Part shown: piece by piece, positions 12,522 through 21,872 of the stretch | Numbering within the stretch: the stretch's first letter is position 1 | How the letters are laid out: every line of letters starts with the position of its first letter | Origin: Mycobacterium noviomagense | GTDB taxonomy: Bacteria > Actinomycetota > Actinomycetes > Mycobacteriales > Mycobacteriaceae | NCBI RefSeq assembly: GCF_010731635.1 | Contig: NZ_AP022583.1 | Coordinates: forward strand, 1,674,001 to 1,738,000 | DNA length: 64,000 bases | Direction: 5' to 3' | Program-made: the position numbers and the translations under genes | The notes under the pieces: generated by a model | What the model saw: only the letters and a program-made list of their open reading frames with translations | The model's database searches: none | Told to the model about the DNA's origin: nothing

Positions 12522-13337
12522 TCAGGCGCTGGTCAGTCCGACGACCAAGAGCCAGGCCCCGCCCACTGTGCACATGGTCACCATGATCTTCCGGCGGTGT
12601 GTGCGCGCCCAGTCGTGCAGCCGTTCCACTAGCGCTTGGGTTTTCGCCGGCCGGGCCAGGTAGCAGCCGAGCGCCATCTCGACGACGACAAGCACCCCGG
12701 CGACAAACGCGATGGCGGAGCTGACCTGCGTGCCGATCGCAGCTCCCGTGGCGACGATGAGAGCGACGACGTAGAGCATCTCGTCGGCTCCCGGCCCCCC
12801 GAAAAGAAAGCCGATCACCCATGAGACCCACAGGGATCCGTTCGCCCACGCATTGCGGACGCGGCCGAGCAGTCGCCGGATGGCAGATCCGCCCTCGGTC
12901 GGCTCGTCCTGCGCGGGCGTTAGCAACCGCGCGATTGGGGGCGGCGTGGCCGAGTCGCGCACCAGAGTCGACGTGGCGCCCACGGATGCCGGCACCTGCG
13001 TACGCTGACGCCGACCCATCAGCGACCGCACGACCGTCACTGCGGCAACCGACAGCACGATCACACCCAAGCCGACTTGAATATGTCGGACGACGGAACT
13101 CGCGCCCGTTCCCGGAGTGGCCACATCATGCACGACAGTTCTAAACCGTGGTGTGACATGCAGTACCAGCAGCGGGACCACCAGGCACGGAATACTTACC
13201 ATCAGGCCGCCGAGCCCGTAGACCAGAAGGTTTTGCACGGGCCGCGGCCGGGAGATCACCAGAAGTGTGAGCCCGACACGGATGGGATTGATCCCGGTGA
13301 AGAGCCCTAACCCGAACATCAGCAGCGCGCTCCCCAC
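12522..13337 (-). CDS. Gap-like (GPL-addressing) integral membrane protein, copy 1
   Basis: About 271 residues with six hydrophobic segments, including SALLMFGLGLFTGINP, LLVYGLGGLMVSIPCLVVP, VGLGVIVLSVAAVTVV, a GGPGADEMLYVVALIV segment and a C-terminal VTMCTVGGAWLLVVGL. LLVISRPRPVQNLL is shared exactly with copy 2 at 33277. The family includes Gap of M. smegmatis, needed to bring GPLs to the cell surface, and Sap of sulfolipid loci. I chose the GTG at 13337 because it aligns with the start of copy 2 and has GGTAGGG upstream. An in-frame GTG at 13427 would add 30 polar residues. It probably assists export of the locus product. Confidence 0.82.
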   Translation of the reverse strand: MGSALLMFGLGLFTGINPIRVGLTLLVISRPRPVQNLLVYGLGGLMVSIPCLVVPLLVLHVTPRFRTVVHDVATPGTGASSVVRHIQVGLGVIVLSVAAVTVVRSLMGRRQRTQVPASVGATSTLVRDSATPPPIARLLTPAQDEPTEGGSAIRRLLGRVRNAWANGSLWVSWVIGFLFGGPGADEMLYVVALIVATGAAIGTQVSSAIAFVAGVLVVVEMALGCYLARPAKTQALVERLHDWARTHRRKIMVTMCTVGGAWLLVVGLTSA

Positions 13338-13478
13338 GGTCGGAAACCCTACCGGTTGGTCGTTGTCGGTTGGCTTCTTTTCAAGCTTCCCTGGTTGTTT
13401 CGTGACAGCTGGCGCACGGCGGAGCACGGATGAGGTCGGCTACCCGTCGCCCAGCGGGAGAGGACCTGCTGGGGCTAG

Positions 13479-14321
13479 CTAGTCGGCGAGTTCAGCGCGA
13501 AGGCCGAAGTTCGTCATCACGATCTGTCTGTCGACGCTTTCAGAATCAGTCACAGGCGTGCTTTTTGCGTCTTGCCATATGACGACCAGGTCCGAAGAGT
13601 CCGGACCAAACCCTATCTCCGCAGGATCGTACGGAATCGATTCGGCATAGATCCTGCTTAGTGTCGGAGAGCTGTCGAATATGTTGCCCCACACCGGGTT
13701 GATGTAGACAACCCAAATGTTGCTAGGCCCCGTTCGTAGAGCGGACTCAATGCGCGCCAAGAGCTTTGTGACCAGGTCTTCGCCAAAAGGGTTGTACAAA
13801 AAAATGACAAGCTTGCCGCCGGGAAGTTCGTAATCGAGAGCATCCCCGTTGACAACGGTTATCGGCGGCCGCTGCGGCCAATTCTGAGCGATCACACGAG
13901 CATTCTCTTGAGCAACTTTCGCCAGCTCTGGCGTTATCTCCACACCTACGACTTCTCGAAAAGGAAATTCTGAGGCCACTACTAAAGCACGTCCTTTACC
14001 GCACCCCAGATCGAGGAAAGTGGCGTCATTGTGGAGCGGGAGAATGTTCAACGCCCGGCGAACGATACTCGGTTGCACGCCGAGATACCCGACGTAAGCC
14101 GTGGTGTCTTTGAGAGAATACCCGAGCCGAAGAACGGATCCGGGCAGAGCTCCGCTCGTTCTTACTCCGTATTGATTGTCAAATGGGTGGACGGGAGCTA
14201 AACGCATCAGCCTTTTATCGTAGTAGTCAAAAAGCACTCGACGGATCGGCTCAAAACGGGCAGCAAGCTCGATGCTGCGAAAAAGCCACCTGGCTGGTCT
14301 GGGTAGGCTAGTCGCCTGCAT
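13479..14321 (-). CDS. Class I SAM-dependent methyltransferase (substrate unknown)
   Basis: 280 residues. Motif I is FLDLGCGKGRALVVAS near residue 105, followed by the acidic GVEITPEL loop and NGDALDYELPGG, so the SAM-binding Rossmann fold is intact. The first 100 residues are a family-specific N-terminal region without a domain I recognise. VIFLYNPFGEDLVTKLL after strand 4 may mark the active site. The gene looks less G+C-rich than its neighbours. It is codirectional with the Gap-like gene, 141 bp upstream of it, and may be cotranscribed. Within a GPL-like locus an O- or N-methyltransferase on peptide or sugar is plausible, but nothing in the sequence fixes the acceptor. Confidence 0.75.
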   Translation of the reverse strand: MQATSLPRPARWLFRSIELAARFEPIRRVLFDYYDKRLMRLAPVHPFDNQYGVRTSGALPGSVLRLGYSLKDTTAYVGYLGVQPSIVRRALNILPLHNDATFLDLGCGKGRALVVASEFPFREVVGVEITPELAKVAQENARVIAQNWPQRPPITVVNGDALDYELPGGKLVIFLYNPFGEDLVTKLLARIESALRTGPSNIWVVYINPVWGNIFDSSPTLSRIYAESIPYDPAEIGFGPDSSDLVVIWQDAKSTPVTDSESVDRQIVMTNFGLRAELAD

Positions 14322-14737
14322 ATAACCGCCTCACGTGATGCGCGCCCGTCTTGTCTTGGCCGATAGCCAAGCCTTCCCAGCAGATTAACGGAGGAAGCTA
14401 CAGGCGCAACCGGTTACGCGGATGACGAGAACTTCGAGATTGCCCACGAGTGTAGTAATAAGAGATCGGTGATCTTGATGCGCAATATTTGCGCCGGTTC
14501 GTGCGAGTCATAGCGTCCGGGCTGGCATGAGGTTATCGTTCGTGATGTGTTTGCGGCGGCGGCTTTGGCGTGGCGACGAGTCGACGGCGTGCAAGCAGTT
14601 CGTCACGGAGTCAGCCACATGCACATGAGCTGCGAGCACGCCGACGCGCCCGGCACGAAGGTGCAAACGGTCGGCGGCGGCATCGCCGACGCCGCCCGCG
14701 CCATCGCTCGGGCTGGGCCTAAGGCAGTGGGTTAACC
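14322..14737. other. Intergenic region between divergent genes, upstream of the stand-alone NRPS
   Basis: 416 bp separate the minus-strand methyltransferase and the plus-strand NRPS, so promoters of both should lie here. I see no convincing paired -35/-10 boxes. The right part contains a short open frame at 14547-14735, listed separately. Confidence 0.5.
14547..14735 (+). CDS. Possible small leader ORF, 62 residues, unknown
   Basis: A GTG-initiated frame of 62 codons ends with TAA at 14733-14735, two bases before the GTG of the NRPS at 14738, a spacing that would allow translational coupling. The peptide is Ala-rich with a His/Met/Cys cluster (SHMHMSCEHAD). I recognise no family, and it is not MbtH-like. 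It could equally be a chance open frame or the decayed tail of an older gene. Confidence 0.25.
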   Translation: MFAAAALAWRRVDGVQAVRHGVSHMHMSCEHADAPGTKVQTVGGGIADAARAIARAGPKAVG

Positions 14738-17700
14738 GTGGCATCGCCAGAATCGGGCCGGAACGGGGCGGCTGCTAAGGCTGTCCAAGCGCTCGGTGGG
14801 CACTCCACGGCCGAGACGCATTCGGTCACCGCGCGACCAGAATCGGACTTGCTGCCACTGTCGATTGCGCAAACCCGGGTCTGGTATCTGACCCAGCTGG
14901 CGCCGGACTCACCGGCCTACAACGAGTTGATCACGATCCGCAAGGCGGGCCCGCTCGACGTGGAAGCGCTACGCCGTGCGCTCACCGAGGTGGTCGCGAG
15001 GCATGAAGCATGGCGCACCACGTTCAGGACCGTTGACGGCGTGCCTCATCAATTTGTCCGGGACGCAGCGGATCTCGACCTGCCGCTCACCGATTTGTCA
15101 ACCCTGGGGCGCGAAGAGGCTATTCAGCGGGCCGCCGAGATCGCAGCGGCCGACGCGCTGCATCCGTACAACCTTGTCGAGGGGCCACTGATTCGCCCGA
15201 GGCTGATTCGCATCACCGAGGCTGACCACCGGCTCCAGCTAGGACTACACCAGCTGGTTTTCGACGGGCCAACGTTGCAGCGCGTGCTGTTCCCAGAGCT
15301 GATAGCCCTGTACGGAAGCTACGCCGGCGGCCCGCCGTCGTCGTTGCCCGACCCGCAGGCACAGTACGCCGACTACACGATGTGGGAACTCGAGTGGGTC
15401 CGCGCGCCTGAAGTAGCTGGGCGAATCACCAACTGGCGCAAGCGGATTGCTGACAGCACGCCGATTCAGGTGCCACTCGATCACCCCCGGCCACCGCATC
15501 AGAGCTTTGCCGGCGGGACGATCCCGCTGACGATCGAACACACCACCGTCGAAGGGCTGCGTGAGGCGGCTCGGACCGCCGGCGGCACCCTGTTCCACGC
15601 GTTGGCCGCTGCATACGCGTGGTGGCTACATCTTTACGCCGACTCCACCGACGTCGTCTTCGGCAGCATGCATGATCTGCGCGAACGTAACGACCTGCGG
15701 GCGGTGGCCGGCCACTGCGTCACCCCGGTGGTCCTGCGGTGTCATGTGTCGGGCGAAGAGACCTTCACCGCCTTGGTGGACCAAATTCGGCGCGTGGTCA
15801 CCGAAGCGTTCAGCGAGGTGGTTCCGTTCGATACGTTGGTGGCCGGCCTGGGCGTACCACGAGATCCGCGCAGCGATCCGCTTTTTCAAGCCGCGTTGCT
15901 GTTTGAGCCGGCGATCACGTCCGCGGCTGATGGATGGTCACTGCACGTGATGGACGCCGATGTTCGCGATGCCGTGGGCTCGGCGAAGTTCGACATCAGT
16001 TTCGAGCTGGACGAGCGGCCTGAAGGACACATCGCCGGCGGACTAGCCTTCAGCACCGATTTGTTCGACCGTGAGACGGCGCGCGAGATGGCGTTGCATT
16101 GGCGTCGCCTGCTCGACGCTGTCGCCGCGTCGCCTGGCATTCCGATGTCCGACCATGATCTGGTCAGCCCAGATGAGCATCGCTGTCAGCTCAGCTGGAA
16201 TCGTACGAGCGAACAAGGTATTTCGTCTCAATGCGTGCACCAGATCATCAGGTCCCAGGTCGAACAGACACCCGACGCGGTGGCGGTACAGGTCGGCGAC
16301 ACGACACTGACCTACCGACAACTGGACGACCGCGCGGCAGCCATTGCGGCACGGTTGCTGCAGGAGGGCGCAGGGCCCGACACGGTGGTGGCGGTGCTCC
16401 TCGACCGCACGCCCGACCTGGTGGCGGCCATTCTGGCAGCCCTCCGATCCGGCGCCGCCGTCCTCCCGCTGGACCCTCGTCAGCCCTCCACCCGAAACGC
16501 CTTCTGCATCAACGACGCCGGCGCGAACATCGTTCTCACCGACAACCAACTGCCCGCCACCGCGGACGCGGTCACGGCAACCACCATCAAGCTCGGCGAT
16601 CTAGGGCCGCATAGCTATGGCCAGGATGCCGATTCCCGCGCAGTGTCTTACGACGACGTCGCCTACATGATCTACACGTCCGGTTCCACGGGTCGGCCCA
16701 AGGGCGTGATGATCGAGCATCGGGGCGTCGCAAACCTGATGCACACCATGTTTCGTGAGTTCGGTGTGGCTGACTCCGACACCGTGCTCTCAGTGGCTTC
16801 CATCAGCTTCGACATGGCGCTGGGCGACATCTTTTGTGCCCTGGCGTGTGGCGCACGCATAGTGCTGGCCACGGCGGCGCAGGCGACGAATCCCTCTGCG
16901 CTTGGCCGGCTTATCGCCGAGAGCGATGCGACCTACATGATGGCGACACCGACCACCTGGGGAGCCCTGCTCGGTGCCGGCTGGCCCGGCAGCCGTCGTC
17001 TCACCGTGGTGTGCGCCGGCGAAGCGCTCAGCGACGGGCTGGCCGCGGCGCTGCTGCAACGGTGCGCAGCGGTCTGGAACGCCTACGGCCCCACCGAAAC
17101 CACGGTCGTCACAAACGTCGCGCGGCTGGCGCAGGGAGACACTGTCACCGTAGGCAGACCATTGCCGAACGTGCGCGCGTACATCACCGACTCCCGCGGG
17201 CGGCTCCAACCGATCGGAGTGCCCGGCGAGATCGCCATCGGCGGTGTGGGAGTGGGCCGCGGCTACTTCAATCGCCCTGACGAGCATGCGCGTCGATTCG
17301 GCGACGACCCGTTCCATGGCGGCGGGCGGCTCTACCGCACAGGTGATCGTGGCAGGTTCTTGCCCGATGGGCGAATCCAGCATTTGGGCCGCTACGATGA
17401 GCAGCTCAAGATTCGCGGCTTTCGCATAGAGCCGGGCGAGATCGAGTCCATCTTGTGTGAGCACCCAGACGTGGGGTCATGCGCGCTAGTCGCTCGCGAG
17501 GCGTTCAACCGCGAACAACAGTTGGTCGCATATATCGTGGGCGAGCCCGGCCACCCAAGCGACGCCGAGGCGCGCGAATGGCTGCGTCGCCGCCTCCCTG
17601 AATACATGGTCCCCAGCGTGTTCGTGCATCTGAGCGAGTTCCCCACCACCGCAGGGGGCAAGCTCGACAAAGCAGCGCTGCCCGTACCGTCGCGGTGGGC

Positions 17701-18709
17701 AACAGCCCGCGTCGATTCCGAGCCTCCGCGTAACGACACCGAAAAACGCGTCGCCGCGCTGTGGGCCAATCTGCTGGGCAGGCCGGTCGCCGACGTCCAT
17801 TCGGACTTCTTTGATATCGGCGGTCATTCCCTGCTGGCCGCCCGCCTGATCTCCGAAGTTCAGCGAGTGTTTGGTGTGGCACTGCCCCTCACGGCTTTCC
17901 TCGATAACGGCAGGACCGTCGCAGAACTCGCCGAGTTAATCGGTGCCGAAAACCCCAGCGCTTACGAAGCATTAACCTTCGAGCCACCGCTGCATTTCAT
18001 CTCCTCCGAAGCCGTCTCGGCCATGAGTCTGAGACACTTCACGGCGCAGTGGGGGCGTGCACAGCCTATCCACGCGTTGATTCCCGAACAGCCGGGTGGA
18101 CGCTTCGATAGATCTGTAACCATCGAACAGCATGCCAGCCAAGCCATTTCGACGATCCGCAAGCGGCAGCCGGAAGGTCCGCTTGCGTTGGCCGGTTATT
18201 CGCTGGGGGGCCTCATAGCCTATGAGGTGGCTCGTCAGGCCGTCGCTACCGGCCAGCAGGTCAACTGGCTGGGCATTGTCGACACTGTGGCACCACCGCT
18301 GCGGGAGACGCTGACGTTGCGATGGCAGCGTCGCCGGTTACGCCAACAGCCCGCGCGTGAGCGCTGGGCGAAATACGCCGAAGTCGCGCTGCAGGTGCTG
18401 CGCGCCGGCCCGAGTTCGCTGTGGCGAAGCCGCGACGACTTTGACTATGGCGGTGCCGTCAATCTCGTATTCCGCTATCAGCAGGCGGGCCATGAGGTGC
18501 CGCTGCACCTCTTCGTGAGCGAGGTCTCTGCAGACTATGCCGAGGCAAAGTTATTGGGCTGGGACGAATTTCACAAAGGGACGTTAACGGTGGATCGTTT
18601 TGCTGAAGACCACCTTGCCCTGCTCGATCAACCCGCGGTGGAGCAGCTTGCACGGAGGATGCTCAAGTCGATTCGCCACGCAAGGACAACGTTCGACGTG
18701 CGGTACTGA
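14738..18709 (+). CDS. Stand-alone NRPS module C*-A-PCP-TE with degenerate condensation motif
   Basis: 1323 residues with a GTG start. The condensation domain (about residues 40-470) opens with SIAQTRVWYLTQLAP. Its active-site motif reads HQLVFDG instead of HHxxxDG: the catalytic second His is Gln172 (codon 15251-15253). The A domain (about 500-990) has [23 protein letters not shown] and YRTGDRGRF. Its pocket residues read roughly D-M-G-M-V-A-A-V-V, which I cannot assign. The PCP (DFFDIGGHSLLAAR) carries the phosphopantetheine Ser. The TE has GYSLGG, GIVDTVAPP and EDHLALLDQP as candidate triad positions. It differs in style from the two large NRPSs (SGSTG rather than SGTTG; GGHS rather than GGDS), so it has a separate ancestry. 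It ends 12 bp before the convergent acyltransferase. It may load and release one residue, or act in trans. Confidence 0.93.
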   Translation: MASPESGRNGAAAKAVQALGGHSTAETHSVTARPESDLLPLSIAQTRVWYLTQLAPDSPAYNELITIRKAGPLDVEALRRALTEVVARHEAWRTTFRTVDGVPHQFVRDAADLDLPLTDLSTLGREEAIQRAAEIAAADALHPYNLVEGPLIRPRLIRITEADHRLQLGLHQLVFDGPTLQRVLFPELIALYGSYAGGPPSSLPDPQAQYADYTMWELEWVRAPEVAGRITNWRKRIADSTPIQVPLDHPRPPHQSFAGGTIPLTIEHTTVEGLREAARTAGGTLFHALAAAYAWWLHLYADSTDVVFGSMHDLRERNDLRAVAGHCVTPVVLRCHVSGEETFTALVDQIRRVVTEAFSEVVPFDTLVAGLGVPRDPRSDPLFQAALLFEPAITSAADGWSLHVMDADVRDAVGSAKFDISFELDERPEGHIAGGLAFSTDLFDRETAREMALHWRRLLDAVAASPGIPMSDHDLVSPDEHRCQLSWNRTSEQGISSQCVHQIIRSQVEQTPDAVAVQVGDTTLTYRQLDDRAAAIAARLLQEGAGPDTVVAVLLDRTPDLVAAILAALRSGAAVLPLDPRQPSTRNAFCINDAGANIVLTDNQLPATADAVTATTIKLGDLGPHSYGQDADSRAVSYDDVAYMIYTSGSTGRPKGVMIEHRGVANLMHTMFREFGVADSDTVLSVASISFDMALGDIFCALACGARIVLATAAQATNPSALGRLIAESDATYMMATPTTWGALLGAGWPGSRRLTVVCAGEALSDGLAAALLQRCAAVWNAYGPTETTVVTNVARLAQGDTVTVGRPLPNVRAYITDSRGRLQPIGVPGEIAIGGVGVGRGYFNRPDEHARRFGDDPFHGGGRLYRTGDRGRFLPDGRIQHLGRYDEQLKIRGFRIEPGEIESILCEHPDVGSCALVAREAFNREQQLVAYIVGEPGHPSDAEAREWLRRRLPEYMVPSVFVHLSEFPTTAGGKLDKAALPVPSRWATARVDSEPPRNDTEKRVAALWANLLGRPVADVHSDFFDIGGHSLLAARLISEVQRVFGVALPLTAFLDNGRTVAELAELIGAENPSAYEALTFEPPLHFISSEAVSAMSLRHFTAQWGRAQPIHALIPEQPGGRFDRSVTIEQHASQAISTIRKRQPEGPLALAGYSLGGLIAYEVARQAVATGQQVNWLGIVDTVAPPLRETLTLRWQRRRLRQQPARERWAKYAEVALQVLRAGPSSLWRSRDDFDYGGAVNLVFRYQQAGHEVPLHLFVSEVSADYAEAKLLGWDEFHKGTLTVDRFAEDHLALLDQPAVEQLARRMLKSIRHARTTFDVRY

Positions 18710-18721
18710 CCCCGGCGACCG

Positions 18722-20131
18722 CTATTCAATCTTGCCGGTCAGGCCGAAGTCGGCAAGTGTGTGCGCCGCAAGCTCACGTAAAGCCGGCTTCGTGTTCTCG
18801 CCGCCAGGTTGGTAGGCGAGGACCGTGATGACGATCTTGCCGGCGAGGCGCATAGACAGCACGTTCAATTGGCCGCCTATTCGCTCGATCCACTGTCGCC
18901 TTACGTCTTGCCTAGGCCCACGTGCCGATGCGTACTCGGCGTCAGTGCCGTCGAGGCGGCACACCACCGAGCCGAGGCCGCCGAGGTTGGAGAAAAACAC
19001 CGGGCGCTCGGGATCGCTGAGCGCCGCATCGGCCAGCCGTTTCAACACCGGCTTCGGCATGAACAGGGTCAGCCACAGGGGCTGCTGCTCGCTTCCCTTC
19101 TGCCGCAGACTCGTCAACGCCTGGTTGATCTCGGTGCGGGCGTCACGCAGATCCGTCGTTACCCTCGTCGGGTCGACGCTGACGCGTGCAAACGACACCG
19201 CGACGGCGCGCGTATCCCCCTCGGCGCGTTCGCTTATCGGGAGTTGCAAGACAACGGCGCCGTCATCGGCACGGCGACGGCCCATGCGCTCCGCGAGTTT
19301 CGCGGCCAACCCGCCGACCAAGGTGTTGCTGGTTCCGCCAAGAGCGGTGGCACGGGCGTCCCACTCATCCACGTCAATAGAGATCGTGATACCTGGCACG
19401 ATGATCACGTCATCGCCGTCGTCGCCGCTGCCGGCGACGGGGCTCGATGCGGGCAATCGGGCGCTGTTGCGCCGCCGACCAGCCTGTTCCCTGGCCAGCT
19501 TTGCTGCCGCGCCGACCGCTCGGGCAACCTGCGGTGCGTCTTGGACCGTTTGGCGGACATCCTCAACCACCGCGCGCAGCCGGCTGCGTGAACGCGGCGG
19601 CGGGTAGCCAAGCTCACGCGTGTTGCCCATGACCGCATCGATCAGCGCGACGACAAGTCCCAGGCCGTCAAGCACGTAATGCGAAACCACTAGACTGACC
19701 GCGGTCGAACCGTCTGTCAGTGGAAGTACGCCAACATGCCAGCCTGGCCCCGATTCCGGGTCAACAGGTAGTTGTGAGCGTTCATCGGCCCAGTCGCTGA
19801 GTTCAGACCGCGGGCGCGCGTGCTCAGCGATATCGATGTCGGACGGCCCCCGGTCTAACACCCACCGATGCCTGCCGAACGGCAGCGGCGAACGCTCAAT
19901 GCGCCGTCCCAACAAACCATGACCCAGATTGTGGTGAAAACGACGCAGCCCATCGAAATCGATAGCGTGCTCATAAACCCATACGACCTGCATGATTTCC
20001 TTCTGGCCGGCGGCGCGATGGCTATCAAACAAGGTCTGGTCCAGCAACGCGAGCCGGTTGTCCGGCCGCGCGTCACCGTCGGATGCGCGGCTCTTGAATG
20101 ATGAACGCGCAGGACGTATCCGCACAGGCAC
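18722..20131 (-). CDS. Condensation/WS-DGAT-superfamily acyltransferase, copy 1
   Basis: 469 residues with a GTG start; a second GTG is two codons in, and a TTG at 20047 would align better with the starts of the two paralogues at 21873 and 43982. The core has GRHRWV, SGPGWHVGVLPL and SHYVLDGLG (xHxxxDG catalytic motif of CoA-dependent acyltransferases and C domains), and ends with the shared VLAYQPGGENTKPALRELAAHTLADFGL. It should transfer an acyl group from acyl-CoA to a hydroxyl, probably of a sugar in the lipopeptide. It is the most divergent of the three and is divergently oriented to the glycosyltransferase at 20333 across a 201-bp shared upstream region. Confidence 0.8.
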   Translation of the reverse strand: MPVRIRPARSSFKSRASDGDARPDNRLALLDQTLFDSHRAAGQKEIMQVVWVYEHAIDFDGLRRFHHNLGHGLLGRRIERSPLPFGRHRWVLDRGPSDIDIAEHARPRSELSDWADERSQLPVDPESGPGWHVGVLPLTDGSTAVSLVVSHYVLDGLGLVVALIDAVMGNTRELGYPPPRSRSRLRAVVEDVRQTVQDAPQVARAVGAAAKLAREQAGRRRNSARLPASSPVAGSGDDGDDVIIVPGITISIDVDEWDARATALGGTSNTLVGGLAAKLAERMGRRRADDGAVVLQLPISERAEGDTRAVAVSFARVSVDPTRVTTDLRDARTEINQALTSLRQKGSEQQPLWLTLFMPKPVLKRLADAALSDPERPVFFSNLGGLGSVVCRLDGTDAEYASARGPRQDVRRQWIERIGGQLNVLSMRLAGKIVITVLAYQPGGENTKPALRELAAHTLADFGLTGKIE

Positions 20132-20332
20132 TGATCAGGCTCCGACGCCAGGGGCGAAGCGACGCATCGAATCAGAAATTCGAGTCTGATTCGATGAAAC
20201 CGCGTCGGGTCGTTGCCCGAACGCACCGCTTCCACATATCTGCCCCACAATCATGTCGACCATTATCTACATGTGACACTGGGGGCCGGACGCCAGCATT
20301 GGGGGCTAGGAAGCGATGGGCAAGGGCACGCA

Positions 20333-21601
20333 ATGAAATTTGTGCTGGCATGCTATGGAACTCGCGGCGATGTCGAGCCTTGCGCCGCTGTCGGCCGTGA
20401 ACTCCTGCGCCGCGGACACGACGTGCGCGTGGCCGTCTCCCCCGACCTGGTTGGCTTCGCCGAGTTGGCTGGGCTGTCTGCAACCGCCTATGGGCCAGTT
20501 TTGCAGTCATTCGTGGAAGCGCAGCGCAAGCTCCTGACGTGTTTCCGCCACAGCCCCTGGAGGATCCAAGAGCTGCGCAGGTTGGGCCGCGAAGTAAGAG
20601 AGCTCGGCTCCCAGTGGCGGAGGGAAGTGATCACGAATCTCGCTTCGCTGGCGGAGAGTGCCGACCTTCTTCTCACCGGACTCATTTTCGACGACGCCGC
20701 TGTCAACGTTGCGGAGTACTACGACATTCCGCTGGCCACCCTGCATTTCGTCCCGGTGCGGGCCAACGGTCAACTCGTTCCATTCCTGCCGTCGCCGGTG
20801 ATCCGCTCCGCAATGACGGTGAATGAATGGGCGCAATGGCGTATCGCGAAAAAACTCGACGACGCGCAGCGCCGTGAATTGGGCCTGCCGAAGACGACGG
20901 TCCCACCGCCGCGACGGATCGCGGAACGCGGATCGTTGGAAATCCAGGCCTATGACGAGGTGTGCTTTCCCGGGCTGGCGGCCGAATGGGCCAGATTCAA
21001 CGGCCAACGGCCCTTCGTCGGGGCGCTGACGCTGCAGTTGCCCACCGACGCCGACGAGGAGGTCGCCGCCTGGATCGGCGAGGGAACACCACCGGTGTTC
21101 TTCGGGTTCGGCAGCATCGCGGTCGACTCGGCCGCCGACACCCTGACCATGATCAGCACCGCGTGCGCGGAGCTGGGCCGGCGCGCCTTGGTGTGCGCCG
21201 CCGGCACCGACTACAGCCAGGCCCCCTGTTTCGAGCACGCCAAGGTGGTGGACACGATGAACTTCGCCGCCGCCTTCCCGTCGTGTGCCGCGCTGGTACA
21301 CCACGGCGGGGCGGGCACCACCGCCGCGGGCCTGCGCGCCGGCGTGCCCCAACTGATCCTGTCCACCGACCTGGATCAGTCGCTGTGGGGAACTCGGGTC
21401 AAACGGCTGCAGGTCGGCACCGCCCGACGCTTTTCCACCACCACCGAGCAATCACTCGTCGCCGATCTGCGCACCATTTTGACCCCCGACTACGCCGCCC
21501 GAGCCCGCCAGATCGCCTCCCAAATGACCCCACCGGCCCAAAGCGTGGCCACCGCCGCCAACCTTCTCGAAGATTTCGCCCGCCGTCGACGCGTTAGCTG
21601 A
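20333..21601 (+). CDS. GPL-type glycosyltransferase 1 (GT1 family, 422 aa)
   Basis: 422 residues from the ATG at 20333, which has AAGGG eight bases upstream and aligns with all four paralogues. An upstream in-frame start would add 40 non-homologous residues. The N-terminal Rossmann half begins MKFVLACYGTRGDVEP and should hold the acceptor site. The C-terminal half has VHHGGAGTTAAGLRAG and the DQ pair in STDLDQSLWG that typically contacts the nucleotide-sugar. It belongs with the Gtf/Rtf enzymes of mycobacterial GPL loci, which add 6-deoxytalose, rhamnose or other sugars. Its C-terminal half is nearly identical to that of the copy at 42589 while the N-terminal halves differ, suggesting the same donor with a different acceptor. 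An acyltransferase follows on the same strand. Confidence 0.92.
   Translation: MKFVLACYGTRGDVEPCAAVGRELLRRGHDVRVAVSPDLVGFAELAGLSATAYGPVLQSFVEAQRKLLTCFRHSPWRIQELRRLGREVRELGSQWRREVITNLASLAESADLLLTGLIFDDAAVNVAEYYDIPLATLHFVPVRANGQLVPFLPSPVIRSAMTVNEWAQWRIAKKLDDAQRRELGLPKTTVPPPRRIAERGSLEIQAYDEVCFPGLAAEWARFNGQRPFVGALTLQLPTDADEEVAAWIGEGTPPVFFGFGSIAVDSAADTLTMISTACAELGRRALVCAAGTDYSQAPCFEHAKVVDTMNFAAAFPSCAALVHHGGAGTTAAGLRAGVPQLILSTDLDQSLWGTRVKRLQVGTARRFSTTTEQSLVADLRTILTPDYAARARQIASQMTPPAQSVATAANLLEDFARRRRVS
20910..21560 (+). repeat. Near-identical 650-bp tract shared with 43166-43816 (glycosyltransferase 3' half)
   Basis: From about codon 192, this stretch matches the corresponding part of the gene at 42589 almost base for base. 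Only about ten residues differ over some 210. The upstream halves of the two genes are clearly more diverged. This is the pattern of gene conversion or a recombinational domain swap. Confidence 0.75.
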
Positions 21602-21860
21602 CCGGCGAAACCGGGCCGTTGTGGAGAATGAAACTCGCCAGGGTCGATATTTTTTGCAACCTCGTGCTGACATGAGCTTGTGACGCAACCCGTTGTCCTC
21701 CTTAGGTTTTGGACCGTTAAACGAGTTCAGTGGAAGAAGCAACGACGCACCGTATTTTCGGGGGTGGCTGCGGCCTCGAGCTGTACCCGAAATCTTGCGG
21801 GTGTCCTGCGATTTCGTCGCCCTTGGAGGGGTAACCGCCTTATAGGCAGGTGGGAAGAAG

Positions 21861-21866
21861 TACGTT
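21861..21866 (+). promoter_or_regulatory. Predicted -10 box of a leaderless acyltransferase promoter (copy 2)
   Basis: TACGTT fits TANNNT and lies six bases before the ATG at 21873. The same block (AGAAGTACGTT) lies seven bases before the ATG of the paralogue at 43982. No convincing -35 box is visible, which is common for mycobacterial promoters. Confidence 0.45.
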
Positions 21867-21872
21867 GAGCAA

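Noticed and set aside
18809..19607. Two overlapping 260-codon plus-strand frames over acyltransferase copy 1
   Set aside because: Antisense to conserved acyltransferase motifs shared with two paralogues.
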